Part shown: positions 41,675 through 51,952 of the stretch, piece by piece | How positions within the stretch are numbered: position 1 is the stretch's first letter | How the letters are laid out: the number at the start of each line of letters is the position of its first letter | NCBI GenBank assembly: GCA_023461035.1 | Contig: JAEWOD010000020.1 | Location: forward strand, 124,001-188,000 | Direction: 5' to 3' | DNA from: Bacteroidota bacterium | Lineage (GTDB): Bacteria > Bacteroidota > Bacteroidia > Flavobacteriales > Weeksellaceae | DNA: 64,000 nucleotides | Made by a program: the position numbers and the translations under genes | The notes under the pieces: generated by a model | Seen by the model: the letters and a program-made list of their open reading frames with translations, nothing else | Database searches by the model: none | What the model was told of the DNA's origin: nothing

Positions 41675-44626
41675 ATGAGGAAAGTTTTAGTAACAGCAAT
41701 TTTCTTGACCCTTACCGGATGGGTTTGGGCGCAAGAGGATTCCATTCAGATTGAAGATTATTATCTCGAAGAATTGGATTCGATTGGAGATGATTTCAGT
41801 ATCGAATTGGAAGAAACTGTAGTGGTAGGGTATGGTACTCAGAAGAGAGGAGACCTTACATCATCGGTTTCATCTGTAAAGGCGGAAGATATAGCTAAGC
41901 AACCTGCAACAACTGCTATGCAGTCTTTACAAGGGAAACTCTCAGGGGTTACAATTATCAATACAGATCAGCCGGGAGCAACACCGAGTGTGGTCATTAG
42001 AGGTTTAGGAACAGCTATGGGGGGTAGAGACCCTTTGTATATAGTTGATGGTCTAATTGTTCCCAATATTACAAATATCAACCCTCGTGACATCGAAACG
42101 ATAGATGTTATGAAAGATGCAGCTTCTTCTGCTATTTACGGTGTTAGGGGAGCAAATGGAGTTGTATTTATAACCACAAAAAAAGGAAAAAAGGGAGCAG
42201 TTAAAATATCATATGACGCTTATGCTGGATTTAAAAATATTTTGAACAAAGTAGATATGGCTGACGCTTCTCAATATGCTCAATATTTCAACGAGGAAAG
42301 ACAGGCAAATGGTGAGACACAGCTATTGAATCTTAATCAACCTTACAATACAGACTGGTTTGATGAATTAACGAAAACCGGTATTATTTCAAATAACAAT
42401 GTAACATTATCAGGAGGTGGTGAAAATATAACATACTTTTTTGGTGTTGACCATTTTGATGAAAAAGGGTTATTGGAGGGGCAAGACTTTAGACGTACAA
42501 CTGTCCGAAATAATAATGAATACAAATTATTTGACGACAGGGTAAAAATTTCTCAATTTGTAAGTGCATCTTTTACTAAGGAAAACATCAAACCGATAGG
42601 TGCTTTCAATACAGCACATAGACAAAGTCCGGTCGTCCCTGTCAAATATCCGGACGGACATTGGGGGATGCCTTTTTGGAATGCAACGACTGGTGAGGCA
42701 ACCTACATTGGTTCTACAGGAAGTCTAAATTCTCACGGGAATCCGGTTTCTGCAGTATATCATACAAATGAAGTCGCCAGAACTACGACTTTGCAGGGTT
42801 TCTTACAGGCTGATGTAAAAATTGTAGATGGATTAACTTTTACATCAAGAGCAGGGGGAACCAAATACTGGTATAATAAAGAAGCATACGTACCTACAAA
42901 AGATCTATGGCTTGCTTCAGATCCCATAAGAACAGAAGAAGACTTTTTAGTTCTGCAGGGAGATAACCCAAACAATACCCAATATGCAAATAATTCATTT
43001 GCGATTGAAAAAATCGAAACTTTCCGTTGGCAATGGGAAAACTACATTACATATCAAAAACAATTTGGAGATCACAGCTTAACCGCCGTTGCAGGTATGA
43101 CTGCTGAAGAAGTAGGTGTTGGTAATAGAATGTATGGAATAGGGTACAATGTTCCTACCCGAAGCCAATATTGGAGTTTAGATCATGCGGCAGATTTACC
43201 TGATAAAAATGTACTGCAAAACTATTATACACCTATTCGCTATGCTTCCTATTTTGGTAGAATTCAGTATGACTTTGACAATAGATACTATATTTCAGCT
43301 GTACTTAGAAGAGATGGAACGAGCAGATTCAAAGCTTATGATCTTTATTGGGAAACTTTTCCTTCAGTCAGTGCAGGATGGACTATTTCCAACGAAGAAT
43401 TCATGAAAGACGGATTTTTCAATTTCTTGAAAATTCGCGGAGGTTGGGGTAAGCTAGGAAATGATAATATTGGTGGCATAAATGTTAGCTCATTCATTTC
43501 AGGTCCAGACCCTAACACTAATTCAAATAGTACAAACTGGAATTACGTATTCGGTCCGGGACAAGATTTAATTTTTGGAGCTTATGTGGGTACCCCTGCT
43601 TATCCCGTAGGTTGGGAAATAACAGAAGAGTGGGGGGGCGGCTTAGACTTTCAGATTCTTGATAGTAAACTATCCGGTACTTTTGACTATTATCAAAAAT
43701 TAAATACAAATGTAATCATGCAAGTACAAAATCTTTTAACCGGACCTTATCTAGGCAATTATATAGATCATGGTGGAGAGGTACTTAACAAAGGATGGGA
43801 AGCATCATTGAATTGGAGAGATAGTTCCTCATCAGGAGATTTTACCTATGAAATAGGAGTTAATTTCAACCATAATGAAAATACGGTTCAAAATGTAAAA
43901 TCCGCCTATGATGGTATGACCGGAGGATCTTTAGGAAATGGTAGAATCACTAAAAGATTACAAGAAGGTCAGCCTCTCGGAGCATGGTGGATGTATGAAG
44001 TGGAAGGAGTTTGGCAAAACGAAGATGAGATAAATAATAATCCACATATCTCAGGAGCTAGCCCAGGGCATTTGCGATACAAAGATCAAAATGGTGACGG
44101 TGTAATTGATGATCGTGACAAAAAATTCTTTGGGTCTTATATTCCAAAATACAATTATGGTGTTCATATAGGTCTGGGATACAAAGGATTTGATTTCAGC
44201 ATAGATGGTTATGGTGTAGGTGGAAATAAAATTTATAACGGATTAAACAGTACAAGAATAGGAGGAGAAAATATATCTGTCTATATGTTTGAAAACCGTT
44301 GGACTGGGGAAGGTTCTACCAATTCTCATCCGGGAGCTGACCGGGACGTAGAAGCCTCTAATTATTATTTGGAAGATGGTGCATTTTTCAGAATTAACAA
44401 CATTACCTTAGGATATAATTTCAAGGATATTTTTCCTGCTGTAAGAAATTTGAGATTGTATGTAACAGCACAGAACCCTTTCATTTTTACAAAATTTGAA
44501 GGATATTCTCCTGAATTGAACGGGACCGGAATAGACAGCGGAAATCCCTATCGTTTAACAGGAATTGAGTTAGACGCTTATCCAAATACCAGAAGTTTCT
44601 TGATGGGAGTAAATGTTGAATTTTAA
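41675..44626 (+). CDS. SusC-like TonB-dependent outer-membrane transporter
   Basis: 983 residues with signal peptide MRKVLVTAIFLTLTGWVWAQ. It lacks the N-terminal carboxypeptidase-regulatory domain that many SusC proteins carry and moves at once to ETVVVGYGTQKRGDLTSSVS, the plug start. The plug has GVTIINTDQPGATPSVVIRG and DPLYIVDG, and the barrel runs to the C-terminal NVEF. It imports oligosaccharides across the outer membrane with energy from TonB-ExbBD. The SusD gene follows 12 bases later; the two form the usual transport complex. The substrate is inferred as beta-1,2-glucan from the downstream enzymes. Confidence 0.93.
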   Translation: MRKVLVTAIFLTLTGWVWAQEDSIQIEDYYLEELDSIGDDFSIELEETVVVGYGTQKRGDLTSSVSSVKAEDIAKQPATTAMQSLQGKLSGVTIINTDQPGATPSVVIRGLGTAMGGRDPLYIVDGLIVPNITNINPRDIETIDVMKDAASSAIYGVRGANGVVFITTKKGKKGAVKISYDAYAGFKNILNKVDMADASQYAQYFNEERQANGETQLLNLNQPYNTDWFDELTKTGIISNNNVTLSGGGENITYFFGVDHFDEKGLLEGQDFRRTTVRNNNEYKLFDDRVKISQFVSASFTKENIKPIGAFNTAHRQSPVVPVKYPDGHWGMPFWNATTGEATYIGSTGSLNSHGNPVSAVYHTNEVARTTTLQGFLQADVKIVDGLTFTSRAGGTKYWYNKEAYVPTKDLWLASDPIRTEEDFLVLQGDNPNNTQYANNSFAIEKIETFRWQWENYITYQKQFGDHSLTAVAGMTAEEVGVGNRMYGIGYNVPTRSQYWSLDHAADLPDKNVLQNYYTPIRYASYFGRIQYDFDNRYYISAVLRRDGTSRFKAYDLYWETFPSVSAGWTISNEEFMKDGFFNFLKIRGGWGKLGNDNIGGINVSSFISGPDPNTNSNSTNWNYVFGPGQDLIFGAYVGTPAYPVGWEITEEWGGGLDFQILDSKLSGTFDYYQKLNTNVIMQVQNLLTGPYLGNYIDHGGEVLNKGWEASLNWRDSSSSGDFTYEIGVNFNHNENTVQNVKSAYDGMTGGSLGNGRITKRLQEGQPLGAWWMYEVEGVWQNEDEINNNPHISGASPGHLRYKDQNGDGVIDDRDKKFFGSYIPKYNYGVHIGLGYKGFDFSIDGYGVGGNKIYNGLNSTRIGGENISVYMFENRWTGEGSTNSHPGADRDVEASNYYLEDGAFFRINNITLGYNFKDIFPAVRNLRLYVTAQNPFIFTKFEGYSPELNGTGIDSGNPYRLTGIELDAYPNTRSFLMGVNVEF

Positions 44627-44638
44627 AATCAAACAAAA

Positions 44639-46057
44639 ATGAAAAAGAATTTATTAAAATATATTATGATATGCGGATTAGTACTTACATCTGCTTGTAC
44701 GGATGATTTTTTGGATGTTGATTCAAGAGAAGATGTAGATGCAGAACATAGCGAAGATGTATACACTCCTGAAATGATGGTAAATGGAGTGTATGGAATG
44801 CTTACTGACTGGAATTATGCATTTGCATGGTTAGGTGTAACCGAAATCATATCAGACAATGCAGACAAAGGGAGTGCACCAACAGACGCAGGTACAGATA
44901 AATTGATATTAGACAACCTCGAACATACAAGCACTACGCCTTCTATTAAATCCATGTGGGAACATTTCTACAAAACTATTGGTAGAGCTTCCTTGGCAAT
45001 TCAGTTTACAGAAGAATACGGATTGACTGACGAATCTTATAAAAATAGATTGATTGGAGAGGCCAAATTCTTACGAGCCATGCATTATTTCTGGTTGGTC
45101 AGAATGTTTGGAGACGTACCTATTCAGGATATAGATGATCCGGAATCATGGACTGTTCGTGCTCCAAAATCGGAAGTTTATACCTTCATTGAACAGGATC
45201 TGCTGGATGCAATCAATTTTTTACCAAACAAAAGCGAATATGCTTCCAACGATTTGGGGCGTGCAACAAAAGGAGCTGCTCAGGGTATGTTAGCTAAAGT
45301 TTATATGTACCAGGAAAAATGGCAGGAAGCTTATGATATGGCCGGAAATGTAATGAATTCCGGACAGTACGGTTTGGAATCAGACTATGCTACTGTATGG
45401 AGAGCATCAACTGAAAACGGAATTGAATCCCTGTTTGAAGTTCAGGCGAGAGGAGAAGCTGAAGCACATGGTGTACAGCAATACTCTGAGACTCAGGGAG
45501 CACGTGGTGTCGGTGGATGGGGCTGGGGCTTCAATACACCTTCTCAAAATTTATTGGACACTTATAACGCTGAAGGAGATGCAATTCGTCGTGATGCAAC
45601 TATCATTTTCAGAGGAGAAACACTTTGGGATGGAAGATTGGTTCCTGATACGGTTGAAAACCCTATGTATAACGAAAAAGCATACTCAAGTGCAAACGCA
45701 GGAGCGGGCGATGGTGATAAAAATATCCGGATACTTCGTTATGCTGAAATTTTACTCATTCGGGCAGAAGCTGCCACTTACACAGGCGGAGATGCGGCAA
45801 CTCCATTAAATATGGTAAGAAATCGTGTTGGACTCGCATCAATCGGAAACCCTTCCGTTGAAGATATATGGAAAGAAAGACGATTGGAATTAGCGTTTGA
45901 ACACGACAGATGGTTTGATTTGATCCGAACCGGTCAAGCTCAATCCGCCATGGCAGCCAATGGTAAAAATTTCGTTGTAGGTAAACACGAATTATTCCCT
46001 ATCCCAAATGATCAATTAATACAAACACCCGGGATGACTCAAAATCCGGGCTGGTAA
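44639..46057 (+). CDS. SusD/RagB-like surface glycan-binding lipoprotein
   Basis: 472 residues. Lipoprotein leader MKKNLLKYIMICGLVLTSAC, then the SusD fold: helical TPR-like N-terminus and the RFLRAMHYFWLVRMFGD-type helix (AKFLRAMHYFWLVRMFGDVP). The C-terminal part has RYAEILLIRAEA and ERRLELAFEHDRWFDLIRTG, family hallmarks. It binds the glycan at the cell surface and hands it to SusC. Spacing to SusC (12 bases) and to the next enzyme (11 bases) shows an operon. Confidence 0.93.
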   Translation: MKKNLLKYIMICGLVLTSACTDDFLDVDSREDVDAEHSEDVYTPEMMVNGVYGMLTDWNYAFAWLGVTEIISDNADKGSAPTDAGTDKLILDNLEHTSTTPSIKSMWEHFYKTIGRASLAIQFTEEYGLTDESYKNRLIGEAKFLRAMHYFWLVRMFGDVPIQDIDDPESWTVRAPKSEVYTFIEQDLLDAINFLPNKSEYASNDLGRATKGAAQGMLAKVYMYQEKWQEAYDMAGNVMNSGQYGLESDYATVWRASTENGIESLFEVQARGEAEAHGVQQYSETQGARGVGGWGWGFNTPSQNLLDTYNAEGDAIRRDATIIFRGETLWDGRLVPDTVENPMYNEKAYSSANAGAGDGDKNIRILRYAEILLIRAEAATYTGGDAATPLNMVRNRVGLASIGNPSVEDIWKERRLELAFEHDRWFDLIRTGQAQSAMAANGKNFVVGKHELFPIPNDQLIQTPGMTQNPGW

Positions 46058-46068
46058 AAAATGAGTAA

Positions 46069-47430
46069 ATGACGAAATACTTCATTTTATTTATATGTTT
46101 TATAACAACTCTGGGTTGTAACCGATCGGCGCCTGATACCTCAACAGGCGTCGGTGAGGTTGCAAATGATAATGAAGTGGAATTGATGGATCAGGTTCAG
46201 CGGGACGTACTGAAATATTTTTGGGACTTCGCTGAACCCAATTCATTATTGGCAAGAGAACGCTATCATCCCGATGGAAATTATCCAGAAAACGATTCGC
46301 ATATCATCACTTCGGGAGGTTCGGGATTTGGTTTGATGACACTCATTGTAGGAATAGAAAGGGGATTCATTCCGAGAGAAGAAGCCGTCGTGCGACTCCA
46401 TCACATGATGGATTTTTTAGCCAAAGCAGATCGTTTCCATGGTGCTTGGGCGCATTGGATGAATGGAGAAACCGGAAAAGTAAAGCCATTTGGTAAAATG
46501 GATAATGGAGGAGATCTAGTGGAAACAGCATTTTTAGTACAAGGTTTAATTTGTATCAAAGAATATTTTAAAAACGGAAATGATTCCGAAAAACAATTGG
46601 CTGAAAAAGCCGACAAACTCTGGAAAGGAGTCGAATGGAACTGGTACACAAAGGGTGAAGATGTTCTGTATTGGCATTGGTCACCGGAATACAATTGGAA
46701 AATGAACTTTCCGTTGGAAGGTTATAATGAATGCCTGATAACGTATGTTCTGGCAGCAGCTTCTCTGGATTATTCCATTGACAAAGAAGCATTTACAAAA
46801 GGATGGAGTCGTTCCGGCAAAATTAAGTCGGATGCAAAAAAATATGACATTCCGGTCATAGTCAATCATAACGGCGAACCGGGGTCAGTCGGGCCACTTT
46901 TTTGGTCACAATATTCCTATTTGGGTTTAAATCCAAATGGACTTTCAGATGAATTTGTGAATTATTGGGATTTGAATGTAAATCACTCGAAAATCATTTA
47001 TGAATATTGTGTAGAAAATCCTAAACAATTCAAAGGCTATGGTCCCGATTTTTGGGGATTGACTGCCAGTTATACAAGAAATGAAAACGGAGGAATTGGC
47101 TATACCGCACATTCTCCGCAAAATGACAAAGGTGTAATTACACCGACGGCGGCATTGTCGTCTTTTCCTTACACACCCAAGGAATCCATGGATTTTTTAA
47201 AATTCATTTACAACGAAGAAAACAAGAACAAATTCATCGGACCCGCTGGGCCTTACGATGCTTTGTCGATACAATATGACTGGGTAGCAAAACGTTATCT
47301 GGCAATCGATCAGGGAACCATTGCTCCCATGATCGAAAATTACCGTACAGGTTTGATTTGGAAATTATTCATGCAAAACGAAGACGTGCAGAAAGGATTA
47401 ACGAAGTTGGGATTTAAAGTAAATAAATGA
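46069..47430 (+). CDS. GH144-like glucoamylase-fold lipoprotein 1
   Basis: 453 residues with a lipoprotein leader ending in LGC. The family landmarks are VLKYFWDFAEPNSLLARERY, GGSGFGLMTLIVGIERGFI, FHGAWAHWMNGETG, NGGDLVETAFLVQGL and LTASYT. These match the PF10091 glycoamylase group, which in Bacteroidota is largely GH144 endo-beta-1,2-glucanases. It would cut the polysaccharide at the surface or in the periplasm. It overlaps the next paralogue by four bases (ATGA). The family name is from motif recall; the substrate is inferred from the GH3 neighbour. Confidence 0.78.
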   Translation: MTKYFILFICFITTLGCNRSAPDTSTGVGEVANDNEVELMDQVQRDVLKYFWDFAEPNSLLARERYHPDGNYPENDSHIITSGGSGFGLMTLIVGIERGFIPREEAVVRLHHMMDFLAKADRFHGAWAHWMNGETGKVKPFGKMDNGGDLVETAFLVQGLICIKEYFKNGNDSEKQLAEKADKLWKGVEWNWYTKGEDVLYWHWSPEYNWKMNFPLEGYNECLITYVLAAASLDYSIDKEAFTKGWSRSGKIKSDAKKYDIPVIVNHNGEPGSVGPLFWSQYSYLGLNPNGLSDEFVNYWDLNVNHSKIIYEYCVENPKQFKGYGPDFWGLTASYTRNENGGIGYTAHSPQNDKGVITPTAALSSFPYTPKESMDFLKFIYNEENKNKFIGPAGPYDALSIQYDWVAKRYLAIDQGTIAPMIENYRTGLIWKLFMQNEDVQKGLTKLGFKVNK

Positions 47431-48815
47431 AAAAGTTTTTCGGATTAATTATTTTCAGTCTTTTAATTTTCAGTTGCAGTTCATCTGATGATACTTTGCC
47501 CATTACAGATGATGGAGATAGTGGAAACAACGATCCCGACCCGGAAACGGAAATCCAATTTGATCCAATTGATAACCATGAACTTATGAACATCGTTCAG
47601 CGTGAAACTTTCAGATATTTCTGGGATTTTGCCCAATCCAGTTCAGGCGCGGCTCGTGAAAGATACCATCCAAATGATCCGGGAAATAGTGCCGATGTTG
47701 TTGCGACGGGAGGTTCAGGATTTGGACTGATGGCTATTTTGGTAGGAATCGAAAGGGGCTATATTACCAGAGAACAAGGATTTCAACGGCTTCAGATTAT
47801 TTTAAACTTTTTCCAAAACGCTGAAAGATTCCATGGTGCTTGGTCACATTGGACCAGCGGAAATTCCGGCTCCGTGATTCCATTCAGTTCGCAGGATGAT
47901 GGAGGCGATATCGTCGAAACTTCCTTTTTAGCGATGGGATTAATTACGGTTCGTGAATATTTCAAAAACGGAAATCCGGATGAAATTCTTTTGGCGCAAA
48001 AAGCAGATGATCTTTGGAAAGGAATTGAATGGAATTTTTATACCAATGGCGGAAATCAGTTGATCTGGCACTGGTCTCCAAATCATGGATTTACAATAAA
48101 TCTTGCTTTGAAAGGATACAATGAGACTTTGATTACATATGTTTTGGCAGCATCATCACCGACACACCCGATTACACCACAGGTATATCAGAATGGTTGG
48201 GCAAGCAACGGTGGGATTCAGAATGGAAATTCTATGTATGATTTGCCACTGTTAGTTCGTCATGGCGGAAATTCATCGGGCGTAGGACCATTGTTTTTAT
48301 CGCATTATTCGTTTATCAGTTTAGATCCGAGAAATCTACAGGATCAATATGCAAATTATTGGCAGGTCACAAAAAATCATTCGCTGGTAAATTATCGGTA
48401 CGCTTTGGACAATCCGCAGGATTATCATCACTACGGTCAATACGTTTGGGGATTAACGGCAAGCTATACCTATCAGTCTGGTGGCGGAATGGGTTATGCA
48501 GCTCATTCGCCGTCCAACGATTTGGGGGTAATTTCTCCGACTGCTGCTGTGAGTTCCATCGTTTATACGCCGGAAGAATCCATAAAAGCTATGCAGTATT
48601 TTTACCATAAGCGAGATATTTTGATGGGTCCGGCCGGATTTTATGATGCCTTCAGTCCGGAATATGATTATTGGGTCGCGAAAGGTTATTTGGCAATTGA
48701 TCAGGGGCCGATGATTTTGATGATTGAAAATTATCGGACACAGATGCTTTGGAATCTATTTATGGGAGCCCCTGAAATTCAGGCAGGATTAACGAGTTTA
48801 GGATTCACTTACTAA
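47427..48815 (+). CDS. GH144-like glucoamylase-fold lipoprotein 2
   Basis: 462 residues; leader MKKFFGLIIFSLLIFSC and a Ser/Asp-rich linker, then the same core as its neighbour (TFRYFWDFAQSSSGAARERY, GGSGFGLMAILVGIERGYI, FHGAWSHWTSGNSG, DGGDIVETSFLAMGL). It starts inside the stop of the first copy. The tandem paralogues diverge throughout, so the duplication is not recent. They may differ in location or chain-length preference. Confidence 0.78.
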   Translation: MKKFFGLIIFSLLIFSCSSSDDTLPITDDGDSGNNDPDPETEIQFDPIDNHELMNIVQRETFRYFWDFAQSSSGAARERYHPNDPGNSADVVATGGSGFGLMAILVGIERGYITREQGFQRLQIILNFFQNAERFHGAWSHWTSGNSGSVIPFSSQDDGGDIVETSFLAMGLITVREYFKNGNPDEILLAQKADDLWKGIEWNFYTNGGNQLIWHWSPNHGFTINLALKGYNETLITYVLAASSPTHPITPQVYQNGWASNGGIQNGNSMYDLPLLVRHGGNSSGVGPLFLSHYSFISLDPRNLQDQYANYWQVTKNHSLVNYRYALDNPQDYHHYGQYVWGLTASYTYQSGGGMGYAAHSPSNDLGVISPTAAVSSIVYTPEESIKAMQYFYHKRDILMGPAGFYDAFSPEYDYWVAKGYLAIDQGPMILMIENYRTQMLWNLFMGAPEIQAGLTSLGFTY

Positions 48816-48867
48816 ATTTTGAATGATTGAATAAAAGAATAATTGAATAGAAATTGAGCCCTTTGTG

Positions 48868-48881
48868 TCCGCCGCGGCGGA
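48868..48881. repeat. Palindrome in a dispersed repeat-like spacer
   Basis: TCCGCCGCGGCGGA is a perfect 14-base palindrome, unusually GC-rich for this genome. It sits within CCTTTGTG...CTTGTGGTTAAA, a spacer type that I recall as repeated in Bacteroidota. The next gene's reading frame extends into it, but that stretch is not coding-like. Confidence 0.5.
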
Positions 48882-48919
48882 TTGTGTTCCTTGTGGTTAA
48901 ATTTTTTCAAATTAAAATT

Positions 48920-49624
48920 ATGACAAAAAAAATATTCATACTGGTCTTTATTTTCATTTCAACTTTAAGTTTCGCCCAGCAAACTACAGGGACTTTTAAA
49001 GAAAAAATTCAGATAGAATTTGAAATCAATTATCTACTTCGAATTCCTGAAAATACAAACGGAAATTATCCGCTGATGGTTTTTCTTCATGGATCCGGCG
49101 AAAGAGGAACGGATATCAATAAAGTCATCCTGAACGGACCTTTACAAGACAAATACAAAACTTACACAAATGAATTTGCGATGCTCGCTCCGCAATGTCC
49201 TGAAGGTCAATATTGGGATGTGGAAACGGTTTACCAACTAATTCAAAAAATTCTAAAAGAGAATCCCAAAATCGACAAAAACCGCATTTATCTCACAGGG
49301 CTGAGCATGGGTGGCTGGGGAAGCTGGCGTTTGGCGGAAAAGCATCCGGATTTATTTGCTGCGTTAGTGCCGGTTTGTGCGCCGTCGGGTTTGCCTGAAA
49401 GGCGAGAAGCTCATTTTGTAAAAAACATTCCGATTCGGATTTTCCATGGTGAGCTAGATGACATCGTTCCGGTGGACAATTCCATCGAAATGTATAGAGA
49501 ATTAAAAAATATGGGGGCAAATGTGGAGCTGACCATTTTTGAAAACGATAATCACAATTCTTGGGATTCGACCTATTCAGATCCTGAATTGTACAAATGG
49601 ATGTTGAAACAAAGAAAAAACTAA
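48920..49624 (+). CDS. Exported alpha/beta-hydrolase (esterase/phospholipase type)
   Basis: I place the start at 48920 (MTKKIFILVFIFISTLSFAQ), because the upstream part of the frame is the GC-rich repeat. The mature protein is about 215 residues: FLHGSGERGTD (oxyanion), LTGLSMGGWGSW (nucleophile Ser in GLSMGG), a DD/DxVP segment and a late His in DNHNSW complete the triad. This is the periplasmic esterase-like group often found in glycan loci, where it may remove acyl groups. The substrate is unknown. Confidence 0.78.
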   Translation: MTKKIFILVFIFISTLSFAQQTTGTFKEKIQIEFEINYLLRIPENTNGNYPLMVFLHGSGERGTDINKVILNGPLQDKYKTYTNEFAMLAPQCPEGQYWDVETVYQLIQKILKENPKIDKNRIYLTGLSMGGWGSWRLAEKHPDLFAALVPVCAPSGLPERREAHFVKNIPIRIFHGELDDIVPVDNSIEMYRELKNMGANVELTIFENDNHNSWDSTYSDPELYKWMLKQRKN

Positions 49625-49627
49625 TAT

Positions 49628-51913
49628 ATGAACAGGAAGCTGATTTTACTATGTATGCTTTTCGGAATAACCTTTGGATTTGGACAAAAGGTAAAATTCG
49701 ACAAAAAGAAACCAAAAGATCAATTTATCAATGAGATCATTTCTCAAATGACATTGGACGAAAAGTTGGGACAGCTGAACTTACCGAGTTCCGGTGATTT
49801 CGTGACCGGACAAACCAAAAGTTCCAACATCGGAAAAAACATAGAAACCGGAAAAGTAGGCGGATTGTTCAACATAAAAGGTGTTGACCGGATCCGGGAT
49901 GTTCAGAAAGTAGCGGTGGAAAACAGCCGCTTGGGAATTCCGTTGATTTTCGGGATGGACATCATCCATGGCTACGAAACAGGATTTCCGATTCCGTTGG
50001 GGATGGCGGCAAGTTGGGATATGAAAGCAGTAGAAACGATGGCAAGAGTTTCGGCTCAGGAAGGGACAGCTGACGGTATCATGTGGACATTTTCCCCGAT
50101 GGTCGATATTTCCCGTGATCCGCGCTGGGGGCGTGTTGCAGAAGGTGCAGGAGAAGATCCGTATTTGGTGAGTGAATTTTCAAAAGCGATGGTAAAAGGA
50201 TATCAGGGTGATGATTTGGCGGCTAAAAATACGATGATGGCGTGTGTGAAGCATTTCGCGCTTTATGGCGCACCGGAGGGTGGAAGGGATTATAATCATG
50301 TGGACATGAGCCGGCTTTCGATGTACAATACCTATTTTCCGCCTTACAAAGCAGCGGTAGATGCCGGAGTGGGCTCGGTGATGACTTCTTTCAATGTCAT
50401 CGACGGAATTCCGGCTTCCGGAAACAAATGGCTGATGACCGATGTCCTGCGTAAACAATGGGGATTTGATGGGTTTGTGGTAACGGATTATACAGCGATT
50501 AATGAAATGATTGACCATGGAATGGGCGACTTGCAACAAGTTTCGGCGATGTCATTAAATGCCGGAACAGATATGGATATGGTGGGTGAAGGATTTTTAA
50601 CCACTTTAAAAAAATCATTGGATGAAGGAAAAGTAACCATTGCTCAAATTGATGAAGCAGTGAGAAGAATGCTGTCTGCCAAATACGATTTGGGACTGTT
50701 TGAAGATCCGTATCGGTACACCGATTCAAAACGTGCCAAAACTGAAATTTATACAAAAGAAAACCAACAAACTGCAAGAGAAGTAGCGGCGGGGACATTT
50801 GTTTTATTGAAAAATGAAAATCAGGTTTTACCGTTGAAAGAAAATGCGAAAGTTGCATTGGTCGGTCCTATAGCAGATGCGGCTGACAATATGCCGGGGA
50901 CTTGGTCAGTGGCGGCAAATTTTGACGCTTCGGTTTCACTGAAAGCAGGTTTGAAAGAAAAAAATATTACGTATGTACATGGTTCTAATCTGGTGGATGA
51001 TAAATTGTTATTTGATAATTCAACCATCTTTGGAAAAAAACCGAAATGGGATGACCGGAATGCAGATGAACTAATCAAAGAAGCAATCCAAGCCGCTAAA
51101 AATGCCGATGTGATCGTGGCGGCCGTAGGTGAATCTTCTGAAATGAGTGGCGAATCAAGTAGCATGGTCAATTTGGATATTCCATTGGCACAAAAAAGAT
51201 TATTGCAAGCGATGTATGATACCGGAAAACCGGTTGTGATTGTGCTTTTCGCAGGCAGAGCAAAAACTTTGATGGAAGAAAATGAAAAAGCCGATGCCAT
51301 TCTGAATGTTTGGTTTGCCGGAACACAGGCCGGAGATGCGATTGCCGATGTTTTGTATGGAAAAGTAAATCCAAGCGGTAAATTGCCTATGACTTTTCCA
51401 AGAAGTGTAGGTCAGATTCCGATTTATTATTCTCATTTCAACACTGGAAGACCTTTGAGCGAGGAGAAATCTGACGGATGTACTTTTGAGAAATTCAGGT
51501 CAAATTATTTAGACGAATGCAATACACCGCTTTATCCTTTTGGATTTGGACTTTCTTATACAACTTTCGATATCTCCAATTTAAAATTAGACAAAACAAC
51601 GATTAACCAGGGCGGTTCTGTAAAAATTACAGTTCAGGTAAAAAATACAGGAAGTCATGACGGAGCAGAAGTGGTTCAATTATACACAAGAGATTTGGTA
51701 GGTTCTATTTCCCGTCCGGTAAAAGAGTTGAAAGGATTTCAGAAAGTATTTCTGAAAAAAGGAGAAAGCAAAACGGTTGAATTTAATTTAACAACTGAAG
51801 ATTTGAAGTTTTATAATTCTGAATTAAAGTTCGTTGCAGAACCGGGAGAATTTGAGGTTTTCGTGGGAAATTCATCTAACGCGAAATTAAAATCCAAATT
51901 TGAATTAAAATAA
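49628..51913 (+). CDS. bglX: GH3 beta-glucosidase, periplasmic
   Basis: 761 residues with a signal peptide (ending in FGFGQ). The GH3 N-domain has RDPRWGRVAEGAGEDPYLVS and the nucleophile motif VVTDYTA (D287). The C-domain and a terminal fibronectin-like domain (PVKELKGFQKVFLKKGESK) follow, the full BglX layout. It hydrolyses non-reducing beta-linked glucose from short oligosaccharides, here perhaps sophoro-oligosaccharides produced by the GH144-like enzymes. It starts four bases after the esterase gene. The MFS transporter follows. Confidence 0.92.
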   Translation: MNRKLILLCMLFGITFGFGQKVKFDKKKPKDQFINEIISQMTLDEKLGQLNLPSSGDFVTGQTKSSNIGKNIETGKVGGLFNIKGVDRIRDVQKVAVENSRLGIPLIFGMDIIHGYETGFPIPLGMAASWDMKAVETMARVSAQEGTADGIMWTFSPMVDISRDPRWGRVAEGAGEDPYLVSEFSKAMVKGYQGDDLAAKNTMMACVKHFALYGAPEGGRDYNHVDMSRLSMYNTYFPPYKAAVDAGVGSVMTSFNVIDGIPASGNKWLMTDVLRKQWGFDGFVVTDYTAINEMIDHGMGDLQQVSAMSLNAGTDMDMVGEGFLTTLKKSLDEGKVTIAQIDEAVRRMLSAKYDLGLFEDPYRYTDSKRAKTEIYTKENQQTAREVAAGTFVLLKNENQVLPLKENAKVALVGPIADAADNMPGTWSVAANFDASVSLKAGLKEKNITYVHGSNLVDDKLLFDNSTIFGKKPKWDDRNADELIKEAIQAAKNADVIVAAVGESSEMSGESSSMVNLDIPLAQKRLLQAMYDTGKPVVIVLFAGRAKTLMEENEKADAILNVWFAGTQAGDAIADVLYGKVNPSGKLPMTFPRSVGQIPIYYSHFNTGRPLSEEKSDGCTFEKFRSNYLDECNTPLYPFGFGLSYTTFDISNLKLDKTTINQGGSVKITVQVKNTGSHDGAEVVQLYTRDLVGSISRPVKELKGFQKVFLKKGESKTVEFNLTTEDLKFYNSELKFVAEPGEFEVFVGNSSNAKLKSKFELK

Positions 51914-51952
51914 TTATCTTGGTTTGTTTTTTAATTAACATGACACTTTATT

